From assembly GCA_017481745.1 (NCBI GenBank), contig JAFUOV010000016.1:1-64000 (forward strand): a stretch of 64,000 nucleotides of DNA, given 5' to 3'. Of this stretch, positions 52,290 to 60,645 are shown piece by piece; positions within the stretch are counted from its first letter, which is position 1; the number at the start of each line of letters is the position of its first letter. Origin of the DNA: Bacteroidaceae bacterium (GTDB taxonomy: Bacteria > Bacteroidota > Bacteroidia > Bacteroidales > Barnesiellaceae_A). The position numbers were made by a program, and so were the translations under genes. The notes below the pieces were generated by a model. That model saw only the letters and a program-made list of their open reading frames with translations. It made no database searches and was not told the origin of the DNA.

Positions 52290-53600
52290 TTATTTTGTAA
52301 ACTTACCGGTGAGTCTGTTACCACCTACCACAGCTTCGTAAACATACACGCCGGCAGCAAGATTGCTTAAGTCGACACTTTCGCAACCTTCTTGGGCACA
52401 TACTTTTACACCATTAACGGTATAGATAGTAACATCGGCAACACCATTAATATATAATGTATTATTGTAAACGTAACCAACAACAGCATCTGCCATTACT
52501 TTATCTACCGCAGCATAAGGCAAGTCATTTTTGGCACAACGATATACACCTGCCACATCACTCGGTACCCAAGGCTCTTTGTATACAGCCACATAAAGGT
52601 AGTCTTCATCGGCAGCCATCATCAAGGGAGCTTCATATACACCACCGCCACCGGGATAGCCATCAACAATCAGCGACCACGACTCGCCAAAATTGTCGGT
52701 GAAATAGATACCACCATTTTGTAAACCCACAAAGAGGCTGTCGCCTTCGCTGTACATAACACGCACATTATTGTCGATAACACCAGCGGGACGAGGCACA
52801 GCGCCCCATGTAGTACCGCCATCGGTTGTATACTCGAGGAAAGCAACTTGGTCGGTATAGTTGGGTATTGCACGACCACATATAAGCTTATCGCCCATAT
52901 TGGTACTTACACCCATAAAGTTGCTATCGGTGCGCAACAACTCCCATGTATAGTCTTCCTCGTTCAAGCGATAGACAAAATATACACTGAAGAGCAACAA
53001 GCGACCATTGTTTTCTGCCAAATTATAGTTGCTATCAATAATAAGACCGCCCTTGGCAGTAGACTTGCTTTCGCCGGTATCATACAACAACGACTCACGA
53101 TCGGTAAGAGTCCAAGTCTCACCAAAGTCCTCACTATATATTACGCCACCGCCACCAAAGTCGGCAACAAACAGTTTGTTCTTATAGTAAGTCATTGCGT
53201 AGGCAACATTATACTCAACACCCTCTTCACCAATATACTCGACCAACATATATCCGTAGTTGAGTACTTCCCAAGTTACACCATTATCCTTTGAACGAGC
53301 AAGATTACAACCCTCGCCCGATGCAATAATATAATCGCCGGCTTGCACCATCAAGGTATAGGCAAAGTCCTCAACATCACACTTAGTCCAGGTAGCACCT
53401 TTATCTTGTGAATACCAAATACCGCCCTTGTGATCAAAATCGAAATCGGATGAAATAAGGTTACCATTGGGCGCTACAAAAACGTTTTGAGCAGCAGGCA
53501 ACTTCTGTACTTGCTCCCACGCAGCCCGAGCACTAAATGCACTGACAAGTGCCACCAACAAGACACTGATTCTCAAGAAAGATTTGTAATTTTTCATCAT
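52290..53600 (-). CDS. T9SS-exported BNR/sialidase-like beta-propeller protein
   Basis: 436 residues. The signal peptide is MMKNYKSFLRISVLLVALVS with cleavage after SARA. BNR-type Asp-box repeats follow: YSQDKGATWTK, RSKDNGVTWEV, YSEDFGETWTL, YTTDGGTTWGA and FTDNFGESWSL, spaced as in a beta-propeller of the sialidase/photosystem-stability-factor kind. No sialidase catalytic Arg triad was identified. The C-terminal ~70 residues are a T9SS sorting domain (TIYTVNGVKVCAQEG, NLAAGVYVYEAVVGG). Upstream gene of a two-gene unit with the Omp28-like protein; a promoter lies at 53716-53747. Confidence 0.88.
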   Translation of the reverse strand: MMKNYKSFLRISVLLVALVSAFSARAAWEQVQKLPAAQNVFVAPNGNLISSDFDFDHKGGIWYSQDKGATWTKCDVEDFAYTLMVQAGDYIIASGEGCNLARSKDNGVTWEVLNYGYMLVEYIGEEGVEYNVAYAMTYYKNKLFVADFGGGGVIYSEDFGETWTLTDRESLLYDTGESKSTAKGGLIIDSNYNLAENNGRLLLFSVYFVYRLNEEDYTWELLRTDSNFMGVSTNMGDKLICGRAIPNYTDQVAFLEYTTDGGTTWGAVPRPAGVIDNNVRVMYSEGDSLFVGLQNGGIYFTDNFGESWSLIVDGYPGGGGVYEAPLMMAADEDYLYVAVYKEPWVPSDVAGVYRCAKNDLPYAAVDKVMADAVVGYVYNNTLYINGVADVTIYTVNGVKVCAQEGCESVDLSNLAAGVYVYEAVVGGNRLTGKFTK

Positions 53601-53715
53601 ATCCTTATAAGTTCCTCTGATTATTCCGGCAACAAGTTGGAACCGTTTACCTTATAGCCGGATTAAAAAAACTATTCATTTCACCACACTTGCCATTAAG
53701 CAAAATGTATTTTTG

Positions 53716-53747
53716 CAAATATATATAGATAATTATACAAAAACAAC
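53716..53747 (-). promoter_or_regulatory. Promoter of the two-gene T9SS cargo unit
   Basis: On the reverse strand: GTTG (53747-53744), a 20-bp spacer, TATATTTG (53723-53716). The 5' leader is about 110 nt. The rest of the 53601-53923 gap holds only the tRNA-Ser promoter. Confidence 0.6.
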
Positions 53748-53866
53748 AATCTACCACAAAAAAATCACTACCCACTCGACTTAAAGACATCAAAGCCGCG
53801 TATTAGAAAAGAGCCATGTTAATATTTTTTTACATTTCACACTCACTTATTAGCACCAAATACTGC

Positions 53867-53874
53867 TATCTTTG
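53867..53874 (+). promoter_or_regulatory. -7 element (TATCTTTG) of tRNA-Ser(GGA)
   Basis: TATCTTTG about 50 bp before the mature tRNA. A -33 element at the right distance is not clear. Confidence 0.55.
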
Positions 53875-53923
53875 CACAACCAATAGCACATAGGCACAAC
53901 AGCACATCTGCTATACACATATT

Positions 53924-54011
53924 GGAGTGATGCTCGAGTGGTTGAAGAGGCACGCCTGGAAAGCGTGTATACGTCAAAAGCGTATCGGGGGTTCGAATCC
54001 CCCTCACTCCG
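53924..54011 (+). tRNA. tRNA-Ser (anticodon GGA)
   Basis: The acceptor is GGAGTGA (53924-53930) with TCACTCC (54004-54010), discriminator G. The anticodon arm is CACGC-CTGGAAA-GCGTG, anticodon GGA. There is a long variable arm (TATACG...CGTAT) and the T-arm GGGGGTTCGAATCCCCC. 88 nt, CCA not encoded. Confidence 0.95.
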
Positions 54012-54133
54012 CAAAGAGGCTTCATTGACTGAAGTGCTTTCTATGAGAGATGAGATAGACCGGTTGCTGGTACAGCGCCGGATTTTTGTATATGAGGATA
54101 GCTTTTCAAACAACAAACAATAAAAACTCAACC

Positions 54134-54430
54134 ATGTCGACAAGAATTGAGCGAGAGAAACGAGTGGTGTGCCTGATGATTGAACTATACTGCAAGCATC
54201 ATTTGAAACTGAAGGAGGTCAACGAGGAGTATCGCCTGCTGGGTGAATATGCTTGTAAACGGTTGGATTATTGTCGATTTGGCGAGAAGAAAAGCGCTTG
54301 TAAGAAGTGCCCTATACATTGCTATGCTCCACAGATGCGCGAAAAGATACGTGCTGTGATGCGTTGGGCTGGACCTCGTATGCTCATATACCACCCCATC
54401 GCTGCCATACGCCACATGCTCAACAGATAG
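54134..54430 (+). CDS. YgbA-family protein (nitrous oxide-stimulated promoter family)
   Basis: 98 residues from ATG 54134 (MSTRIEREKRVVCLMIELYC); the in-frame stretch upstream to 54086 is not conserved. The Cys cluster CRFGEKKSACKKCPIHCY and the following PQMREKIRAVMRWAGPRMLI are hallmarks of the YgbA family. Homologues are induced by nitric oxide in enterobacteria; the biochemical role is unsettled, and the Cys set suggests metal or iron-sulfur binding. It stands alone after tRNA-Ser. Confidence 0.88.
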   Translation: MSTRIEREKRVVCLMIELYCKHHLKLKEVNEEYRLLGEYACKRLDYCRFGEKKSACKKCPIHCYAPQMREKIRAVMRWAGPRMLIYHPIAAIRHMLNR

Positions 54431-54553
54431 GATATAAAATGATTACCCCAACTTACGACATAGGTAGTTGGGGCTTTTGTATTAATTGGGCGAATTGCCA
54501 AAGAGTCGGGGTTAATTGTAAAATGGCAGAATGAATAGGTAGGGATAATAAAC

Positions 54554-54576
54554 AAAAAAGGCTGCCATAGCAGCCT
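54554..54576 (-). terminator. Intrinsic terminator of tRNA-Met
   Basis: AGGCTGC (54559-54565) and GCAGCCT (54570-54576) form the stem; on the reverse strand six T residues follow (54559-54554). Confidence 0.85.
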
Positions 54577-54581
54577 CTTTG

Positions 54582-54655
54582 TAGCGGGAACGAGAATTGA
54601 ACTCGTGACCTCCGGGTTATGAATCCGACGCTCTAACCAACTGAGCTATCCCGCC
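54582..54655 (-). tRNA. tRNA-Met (anticodon CAU, elongator type)
   Basis: Read on the reverse strand from 54655: acceptor GGCGGGA with TCCCGCT (a G-U at the first pair), D-arm TAGCTCAGTTGGTTAGAGC, anticodon loop TTCATAA, T-arm ACGAGTTCAATTCTCGT. 74 nt. The lack of three G-C pairs in the anticodon stem argues against initiator tRNA. A CAU tRNA-Ile read with lysidine is the remaining alternative. Confidence 0.9.
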
Positions 54656-54685
54656 ATCATCGTGCATGATTTCTCAAATGCGGTG

Positions 54686-54716
54686 CAAAGATACGAGTTT
54701 AATTTTATTTATGCAA
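54686..54716 (-). promoter_or_regulatory. Promoter of tRNA-Met
   Basis: On the reverse strand: TTG (54716-54714), a 20-bp spacer, TATCTTTG (54693-54686), about 30 bp before the tRNA 5' end. Confidence 0.6.
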
Positions 54717-54830
54717 TAGCTGCACCTCAATTTTCTTTCAAAAAATTGCAAGGCATGGGGCAAATGCCTATTTATCAAGGTTGAAAAACGGTAGCAAATA
54801 ATTATATTTTTCTTCAGGAATGTTTGCAAC

Positions 54831-54867
54831 AAAAAACAAGTGCCCCACACTTGTCGTACGGGGCACT
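54831..54867 (-). terminator. Intrinsic terminator of the Spy-like gene
   Basis: AGTGCCCC (54839-54846) pairs with GGGGCACT (54860-54867); on the reverse strand TG then a run of six T residues follows. Confidence 0.8.
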
Positions 54868-54891
54868 GCTAAAAACACAATGATTGATGAT

Positions 54892-55374
54892 TTATTTACA
54901 AGCTCTTCCGTGCTTGTTTTCTCTATGCTTTTTGCTGATTTCTTTCTGGAACATCGGTTCGCAACGATGATATAGGAATTGTTGACGAGGTGTCAATATT
55001 TTGCAGAAGCGTGCATAATACTCTTTTTCAATAGCGAGCTCTTTCTCTGACACCGCAGCAGCACGATCGGCTGCTGCCTTGTATTGCTCGTCGGCAACAT
55101 TATCGGCTTTCATCAACTCTCGAGCCTCACGATGTATATCGCGCACCAACTCAAATTTTTTCTTTTCCATCTCGTCGAACAAGGGGAAGAACTTCTCGGC
55201 TTGCTCGGGAGTAAGTTCCATTGTTTTAGTCAAGAAATCTTTCTTGTCTTGACGGAATTTTTCCCACTGTTCTTTACGAGTTTTTTGGCGGTCGGTTTTG
55301 TTTTCTTGCGCAACAGCGTTGCTAACGGTTGCAAGCGAAAGCGAGAGTATCAGTATTGTGATTATCTTTTTCAT
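54892..55374 (-). CDS. Spy/CpxP-like periplasmic protein
   Basis: 160 residues. The signal peptide is MKKIITILILSLSLATVSNA. The helical body contains MELTPEQAEKFFPLFDEM and CKILTPRQQFLYH, the two LTxxQ-type motifs of the Spy/CpxP family (envelope stress chaperones). It is rich in Lys/Glu and ends in a basic tail. It is the last gene of an operon with an ECF sigma factor and a membrane anti-sigma-like protein, which suggests it is a target or modulator of that sigma system. Confidence 0.85.
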   Translation of the reverse strand: MKKIITILILSLSLATVSNAVAQENKTDRQKTRKEQWEKFRQDKKDFLTKTMELTPEQAEKFFPLFDEMEKKKFELVRDIHREARELMKADNVADEQYKAAADRAAAVSEKELAIEKEYYARFCKILTPRQQFLYHRCEPMFQKEISKKHRENKHGRACK

Positions 55375-55393
55375 AAATATGTAAGTTTAGTTG

Positions 55394-55741
55394 TTATTCG
55401 TTATCGGCATAGAAGGTTTCAAATACAGTATATTCGTCCATCGAATAGAGCATATACTCGTCGAGTTCTTCTTCTTGCTCGGCTGCAGCTGTCAGTTCTT
55501 GTTCAGCCTCAACAGCAGGCGCAACAAATACTTGCACCATGAGCCATATACCGGCAAACATGGCAGCCATATAGATATATGGGCGCAGGCGTTGCCACGG
55601 TGTTACAATCTCGATCTTGGGAGCCTCTCGCTCGGGTAGTTGCTCGGTGATGCGAGTCGACAGATTTTTGAAGTAATCTTCGGGTACTGTAAATCCCGAC
55701 TTACCTCCTATCTCATCCAATATTTTTCTATTCTCTTTCAT
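55394..55741 (-). CDS. Small membrane protein, probable anti-sigma factor
   Basis: 115 residues from ATG 55741; a longer frame to 55816 overlaps the sigma gene and lacks conservation. The N-terminal 55 residues are cytoplasmic (KSGFTVPEDYFKNLSTRITE, a pattern often seen in Bacteroidetes proteins next to ECF factors), followed by one membrane helix (PYIYMAAMFAGIWLMVQVFV) and an acidic periplasmic tail. Its position 46 bp after the sigma gene makes an anti-sigma role likely, but it is unproven. Confidence 0.75.
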   Translation of the reverse strand: MKENRKILDEIGGKSGFTVPEDYFKNLSTRITEQLPEREAPKIEIVTPWQRLRPYIYMAAMFAGIWLMVQVFVAPAVEAEQELTAAAEQEEELDEYMLYSMDEYTVFETFYADNE

Positions 55742-55787
55742 CTCTGTGGGTATTTTTACGACTTTGACTACACAAAAAGTAAAAGGT

Positions 55788-56342
55788 TTAATTGTGAGAT
55801 AATAAATATTCTTCAACTTTTTTGGCAGCGTGGTGATATGATGCCTTGAGCGCTCCTACCGATGTGCCTAAAACCTCGGAAATCTCCTCGTATTTCATCT
55901 CATCGAAGTAGCGCATATTGAACACCAAACGTTGCTTCTCGGGCAATGTAGCAATAGCCTTTTGCAATCGTAGTTGCAACTCATCGCCATCGAACCACGG
56001 GTCGGACTCGATGTTGTTGAGCAAGAAACAATCGTCGCTATCAATCGAGATATTGTTGCGTTGACGTTCTTTGTTGAGAAATGTTATGGTTTCGTTTACG
56101 GCTATACGATAGAGCCACGTAGACAACTTCGCTTCGCCACGAAACAGGTCAATATTATTCCAAGCTTTGAGGAATGTATTTTGCAGCAAGTCGTCGGCAT
56201 CTTCGTGCGATACTACCATCTTACGAATTTGCCAATATATACGCTCGCCATAGTGCTCTACAACCTGCCCAAACGCCTCGCGCATTGTGTCGGGGTTGTG
56301 CAGCTTGTCGATGACTATCTCCTCATTGTATATAGGTGCCAT
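55788..56342 (-). CDS. ECF-type RNA polymerase sigma factor
   Basis: 184 residues. Region 2 is seen in VVSHEDADDLLQNTFLKAWN and KLSTWLYRIAVNETITFLNK. Region 4 is seen in LPEKQRLVFNMRYFDEMKYE and VLGTSVGALKASYHHAAKKV. The regions are joined by an acidic linker (DSDDCFLLNNIESDPWFDGD). First gene of the sigma / membrane protein / Spy-like operon, which points to envelope stress control. Confidence 0.94.
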   Translation of the reverse strand: MAPIYNEEIVIDKLHNPDTMREAFGQVVEHYGERIYWQIRKMVVSHEDADDLLQNTFLKAWNNIDLFRGEAKLSTWLYRIAVNETITFLNKERQRNNISIDSDDCFLLNNIESDPWFDGDELQLRLQKAIATLPEKQRLVFNMRYFDEMKYEEISEVLGTSVGALKASYHHAAKKVEEYLLSHN

Positions 56343-56435
56343 ATTGTTCTAAAATAGTCTTTTCTGAAATTGTTGGTAAAGATAAGCAGAGTTTTGTGGA
56401 TTACGAAATCATGCACAGATTTTTTAACAAATAAA

Positions 56436-56477
56436 AGTTGAGTGTGGAGTGTTTAGGGTTTAGTGTTTAGAGTTGAT
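56436..56477 (+). repeat. G/T-rich heptad-like intergenic repeat
   Basis: A run of units of the type GTTGAGT / GTGGAGT / GTTTAGG / GTTTAGT / GTTTAGA between the sigma gene and the terminator of the large T9SS gene. It is of the same family as 9163-9194 and 61804-61841. Confidence 0.5.
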
Positions 56478-56484
56478 TGTATAT

Positions 56485-56516
56485 AAAAAGTGCACCGCAA
56501 CAGCGGTGCACTTTTT
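56485..56516. terminator. Terminator of the esterase-PHP gene
   Basis: AAAAAGTGCACCGC (56485-56498), loop AACA, GCGGTGCACTTTTT (56503-56516): a 14-bp perfect stem, functional in either direction. Confidence 0.88.
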
Positions 56517-56539
56517 ATCTTACCGAGTAAACGACTTTG

Positions 56540-59500
56540 TTACTTTACAATAAGTCGTTCTTTAAAGCTTGCGGCAGGGGTTTCTATTACTACAAGATAG
56601 TGTCCTTGTGCAAGTGATGCTACATCTACCGACAGGTTGTTTCGGTTGTTGCCGGCTGCTACCTTCACACATTGTCCTACTACGTTGTAGATAGCAACAC
56701 GCTCTATGGCATCGCCTGCTTCGATCGTTACAACTTCGGTTGCAGGATTGGGATATACCTTGACAGCACACACTGCATCTGCGCGGTTTTCTATCACATT
56801 ATTGAATGTGTAATTGAAGCCGAAGGGTTGAGTGCAAGTTTCGCCAAACTCGTTGAGCAACAACGCGCGAATATAGTTACCCTTGAAACCGGTATAATCG
56901 AATGTCTTACCAACAGCAAGCACTGTGCTCTTGCGTGTTGTGGGCGAATTGCTGTTGCTTATATCGGTAGCACTTATCCAATATACGCTTGTAGCATCGG
57001 TTTCGATAGTAATGGTTTGCTTCTCTTGGTCAACAACAATATTATTGATGCGGGGAGCTTTGGCATCGCCCGAGCCACTATATTCGTAGCAGAAGTAGTG
57101 TGTACCATTGCGCATGGCATCTTTGAGGTTGTCGACGGTGAGGTTGGGCATCAACATAAAGTTGTAGTTTCGGAACAACTGCTCGTTGTTGTGCGAGTCG
57201 TCGCAAGAGTAACCCCATACGTTATAGCCACGAGCCATGGTTATCTCCAGTATTTGGTCCCACAAGATGCGGTCGTTGGGACGACGGTTGCCTTGGTTGT
57301 AAACTTCAAGACCTATGAGGCTGCTATATGTCATGAAGTTCTCGGCATGCCATTCGGGCGAGTTTTTCTCGCCGGGGGTGTAGTTGTTGGCAAGATTCCA
57401 ATATTGTCCCGGGTGATTGATAAGTTGCATACCGCCCAACTTCTCGGTATAGGCATACGACTCGCGCAAGGTGGCAAATTCCATACCTTGACGACCGGTA
57501 AAGAAGTCGTTGTGGTGGTTAAACTCGCTGCCGCCTACTTCGTTCCACGAGTTGTTGTAGCTCTTGCTCAACTCGTTTCCGGGTATTGCCAGCATATCCA
57601 ACTCGGCAGGATTGCGGCTCTCGGCAGCAGGATTGTAGAGGTTGAAGAGTTCCCAAGGATAGGGATTGGCATCGTGCTCGGTAAGTGCCAGAACCTTGTA
57701 TCCGGCGGCACGATACTTATCGACGGTCTCGTCTACACGCAACTGCGCATCGAACGATTGTGTAGTATGGGTATGGAAGTTGGCTTTATATTGGTTGATA
57801 GTGTTCCAATCAATACCTGCATAGGGATTGCTGCTCAACGACACATCGTTGCGAACATCGCCGAGTACCTTGATAGCGATTGTTTCTACATCGTTCATCT
57901 GCGTTTCGCCTCGCTTGAGGTTGAGAGTGATGTGATAAATACCGGCTTGCAAGTTGGGCAACGACAACTGCCACTCGCCCTCGGCTGTCTTGGTAAGCGT
58001 TTGAGTCGATTTGCTACCATAGTTGTGGCTAACGTCGACCGATACATCACAACCTTGTGCATCGGCAATAGCAAGAGTAACGGTCGATGTTGTCCCCACC
58101 CCACAGAAAGAGGGAACAGCCATAAACTTGTCTACCACCACATCGCCTATTGTTTCGCCCCATTGGGTCTCGGTAATGGCGACACTGTTGGTAAAGAAGT
58201 CGTAGGTAATATCGGCAGCCGTACAATTGTCCGACACCTTGTAGGTATCGGTTATAGCACCCATATCCGAGCCACTATTTACGCTACCAAAATTAATGGT
58301 AAAGCTCTTGTCAGCGCCTACAAATGTAGCAGAAGCCTTCACTCGGTATTTGGCATCAATCGCCATAGTGATGGTTTCGGAGGCAGTAACCAAGCGGAAT
58401 GCTGCCGAATTGGCTGCCACGCCCTTCACGCTCTCATCGTCATATATTGTAACACGATGCCACGAAACGGTTGTTTTCTTCGAGCTGAAACCTATATCGC
58501 CATGGGTATCCATAAGCAACTCGCCTGTGCCATCGGCACTACGACTTACGTTCCAATAGTATTTGGTCTTAACGTCGGCAGGTATCTCGGTAATGGTTAC
58601 TTGTGCTGCAACCTCCTTGCCTCCCGAAATATAGTTGGTAATGTAGCTAAACTTGCTATTGGCATCGTACACCAGATTTTCGCTGTCTATTGCCGAGACA
58701 ATAGAGTATGCCGTATTGGCAATATCGGTCTTGCCCTCGTCATCGCCACTATCATCGCCACCGCCTTCAACGGCATTTATTTTAACTTTATTGGTAACAA
58801 AATCGTAAACAATCTCGGCTCTTGAGCAGTCGTCAGCAACACTCAATCCGTAGGTCAAAGCGCTCTGTTTCGAGCCACTATTCACACTGCCAAAGTATAT
58901 ATCAAAACCTTTGTCCGAGCCGAAATCGACGGTTGCCGATGCGGTGTAGTTGCCGCCGGGAGTCATCGTTACCTCTTGTGTAGCCGTAACAACACGGAAG
59001 GCTGCCGAGTTGGCTGCAATATCCTTCACCGTCTCGTCGGCAAATACCGCAACACGAAGCCACGATGTGGTAGTCTTCTTTGAGCTGAAACCCACGTTTC
59101 CGTTGGTTGTTTTGAGTTTGTCGCCTGTACCGTCGGCACTGCGACATACATTCCAATAGTATTTGGTTTTGATATCGGCAGGTATCTCAACAATAGCTAC
59201 TTGTGCCTCAACCTCGCCTGTCGACGTAACGAAGTTACTGATATAGTTGAATGACGTATTGCTGTCGTACTTCAAGTCTTGACTATCCACAGCCGATACA
59301 ATAGAGTATTGTGCCGAAGCCAAGTCGCCGGCAGCACTTGCACCAACAACGACACTGCTACCAAGTGCCGGAGCATCAATCGACAACAAATGCGGATATA
59401 TACTCTTGAACGCATTGCCCCAAGCCACATCGTTGTGTGTTGCACCGGTAAACGTCATATACTGAACGGTGGTATTGGTACGAGCAGTCAACGCAGCTTG

Positions 59501-60460
59501 CAGGGCATCGACATCGGTCTTCATATAGTCGGGCTCATTACCACCGACGCTGATGCAGAAGAGTTGTCCGTCGGCTGCCGGAGCTGTGGTAGCATAGGCA
59601 AGGATGCTTTCTTTGTTCATCCATATTGTGGGCGACAAAGCAGCACACTGACCGAACAAATCGGGGCGTTTCAATGCAGCGTATACACTGAACAAGCCAC
59701 CCAAGTCGGCACCTACAATAGAGGTATTGGCAGCACCCACCTTAGTACGGTAGGTCGAGTTGATATAGGGCATCAACTCCTTCTCGATACCCGACAAGAA
59801 ACCATCGGCAGCACCACTACCGGCAAAGTCGGCATATTCGTAAGGAATATTCTCGGCAACAAAACCATACATCGAAACAAAGATGCAAGGTATACCGCCA
59901 TTGGCGTATGCTATGCCGGGGATATTCCACGACAAGTCGCCCAGGTGGTCGTCGCCTCGGTCGCTGTCCGAGCCGGCATTGTCGTAGCGTGCTTGCACAC
60001 CTGTGAGATATACTACAGGATACGACTCGCCCGACGAGGCATAGTCGGAGGGCAAAAAGACCTTAACAATGCGGGTATAGCCATTTACAACCAGCTTTTT
60101 CTCGATGATATCGGGGTTGCTGAGTTTTGCCCAACTCGCCACAACATCCATTGCCGAGACGGCTGTACGATTGCTTATCTCCTCGCCCGAAGCGCCCTTC
60201 TCGACGTAAGCCCAATCTTGTCCACTCAGGTATTTATATCCGTTTGCCACATCGGCATCCGTTACATCGTCGAGCGTGAGCGTGAAGGTATTGGTACCCG
60301 ATGCCGTCATTTCAACAGCATTGCCGGCATCCCAACCATTGAAATCGCCTGCTATATAACAAGCACGTGTACCGGCGGGCACAGTAACATTAAATGTAAC
60401 CGCATTCATTATCAGCGAAGTGGCTACACATAAAATTAAAGTCAACAAATTTCTTTTCAT
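56540..60460 (-). CDS. T9SS-exported multidomain protein: starch-binding-like, esterase-like, duplicated beta domain, PHP phosphoesterase
   Basis: 1306 residues. The signal peptide is MKRNLLTLILCVATSLIMNA. Residues about 21-105 resemble a CBM20/48-type sugar-binding domain (TRACYIAGDFNGWDAGNAVE). Residues about 115-365 resemble an esterase D/Fes-type alpha/beta hydrolase, but the nucleophile elbow reads VGADLGGL, with Asp252 where Ser is expected. Two copies of a ~195-residue beta domain follow (about 383-575 and 583-780; both contain KTKYYWNV and SRSADGTG or CRSADGTG). Residues about 885-1165 are a PHP metal-dependent phosphoesterase domain (NFHTHTTQSFD, LALTEHDANPYPW, INHPGQY, CDDSHNNE). 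The end is a T9SS sorting domain (VKVYPNPATEVVTIEAGDAI). The combination suggests surface processing of a phosphorylated or esterified glycan; that is inference. Confidence 0.85.
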   Translation of the reverse strand: MKRNLLTLILCVATSLIMNAVTFNVTVPAGTRACYIAGDFNGWDAGNAVEMTASGTNTFTLTLDDVTDADVANGYKYLSGQDWAYVEKGASGEEISNRTAVSAMDVVASWAKLSNPDIIEKKLVVNGYTRIVKVFLPSDYASSGESYPVVYLTGVQARYDNAGSDSDRGDDHLGDLSWNIPGIAYANGGIPCIFVSMYGFVAENIPYEYADFAGSGAADGFLSGIEKELMPYINSTYRTKVGAANTSIVGADLGGLFSVYAALKRPDLFGQCAALSPTIWMNKESILAYATTAPAADGQLFCISVGGNEPDYMKTDVDALQAALTARTNTTVQYMTFTGATHNDVAWGNAFKSIYPHLLSIDAPALGSSVVVGASAAGDLASAQYSIVSAVDSQDLKYDSNTSFNYISNFVTSTGEVEAQVAIVEIPADIKTKYYWNVCRSADGTGDKLKTTNGNVGFSSKKTTTSWLRVAVFADETVKDIAANSAAFRVVTATQEVTMTPGGNYTASATVDFGSDKGFDIYFGSVNSGSKQSALTYGLSVADDCSRAEIVYDFVTNKVKINAVEGGGDDSGDDEGKTDIANTAYSIVSAIDSENLVYDANSKFSYITNYISGGKEVAAQVTITEIPADVKTKYYWNVSRSADGTGELLMDTHGDIGFSSKKTTVSWHRVTIYDDESVKGVAANSAAFRLVTASETITMAIDAKYRVKASATFVGADKSFTINFGSVNSGSDMGAITDTYKVSDNCTAADITYDFFTNSVAITETQWGETIGDVVVDKFMAVPSFCGVGTTSTVTLAIADAQGCDVSVDVSHNYGSKSTQTLTKTAEGEWQLSLPNLQAGIYHITLNLKRGETQMNDVETIAIKVLGDVRNDVSLSSNPYAGIDWNTINQYKANFHTHTTQSFDAQLRVDETVDKYRAAGYKVLALTEHDANPYPWELFNLYNPAAESRNPAELDMLAIPGNELSKSYNNSWNEVGGSEFNHHNDFFTGRQGMEFATLRESYAYTEKLGGMQLINHPGQYWNLANNYTPGEKNSPEWHAENFMTYSSLIGLEVYNQGNRRPNDRILWDQILEITMARGYNVWGYSCDDSHNNEQLFRNYNFMLMPNLTVDNLKDAMRNGTHYFCYEYSGSGDAKAPRINNIVVDQEKQTITIETDATSVYWISATDISNSNSPTTRKSTVLAVGKTFDYTGFKGNYIRALLLNEFGETCTQPFGFNYTFNNVIENRADAVCAVKVYPNPATEVVTIEAGDAIERVAIYNVVGQCVKVAAGNNRNNLSVDVASLAQGHYLVVIETPAASFKERLIVK

Positions 60461-60645
60461 AATGAAATAATAGATGATTTAACAGTAATAACCTTAATAG
60501 TGATATTAGAATTAAGCATACAAATTTCGTTATTTTTTTTTAACTCTCAAACCTTGTTGTTCATAAAAAACAGCGATTTGTTTATTTTTTTTACTCGACG
60601 AACTCTTACGCGCTTGTTTTGTTTAGTATTAAAAAATATAGTTCC

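Noticed and set aside
56672-58825. 717-codon forward ORF opposite the esterase-PHP gene
   Set aside because: It is antisense to a gene with signal peptide, PHP motifs and a T9SS end. The translation has no motif, and its length follows from the codon bias of the real gene.
59279-60433. 384-codon forward ORF opposite the start of the esterase-PHP gene
   Set aside because: Antisense shadow; no signal peptide or motif.
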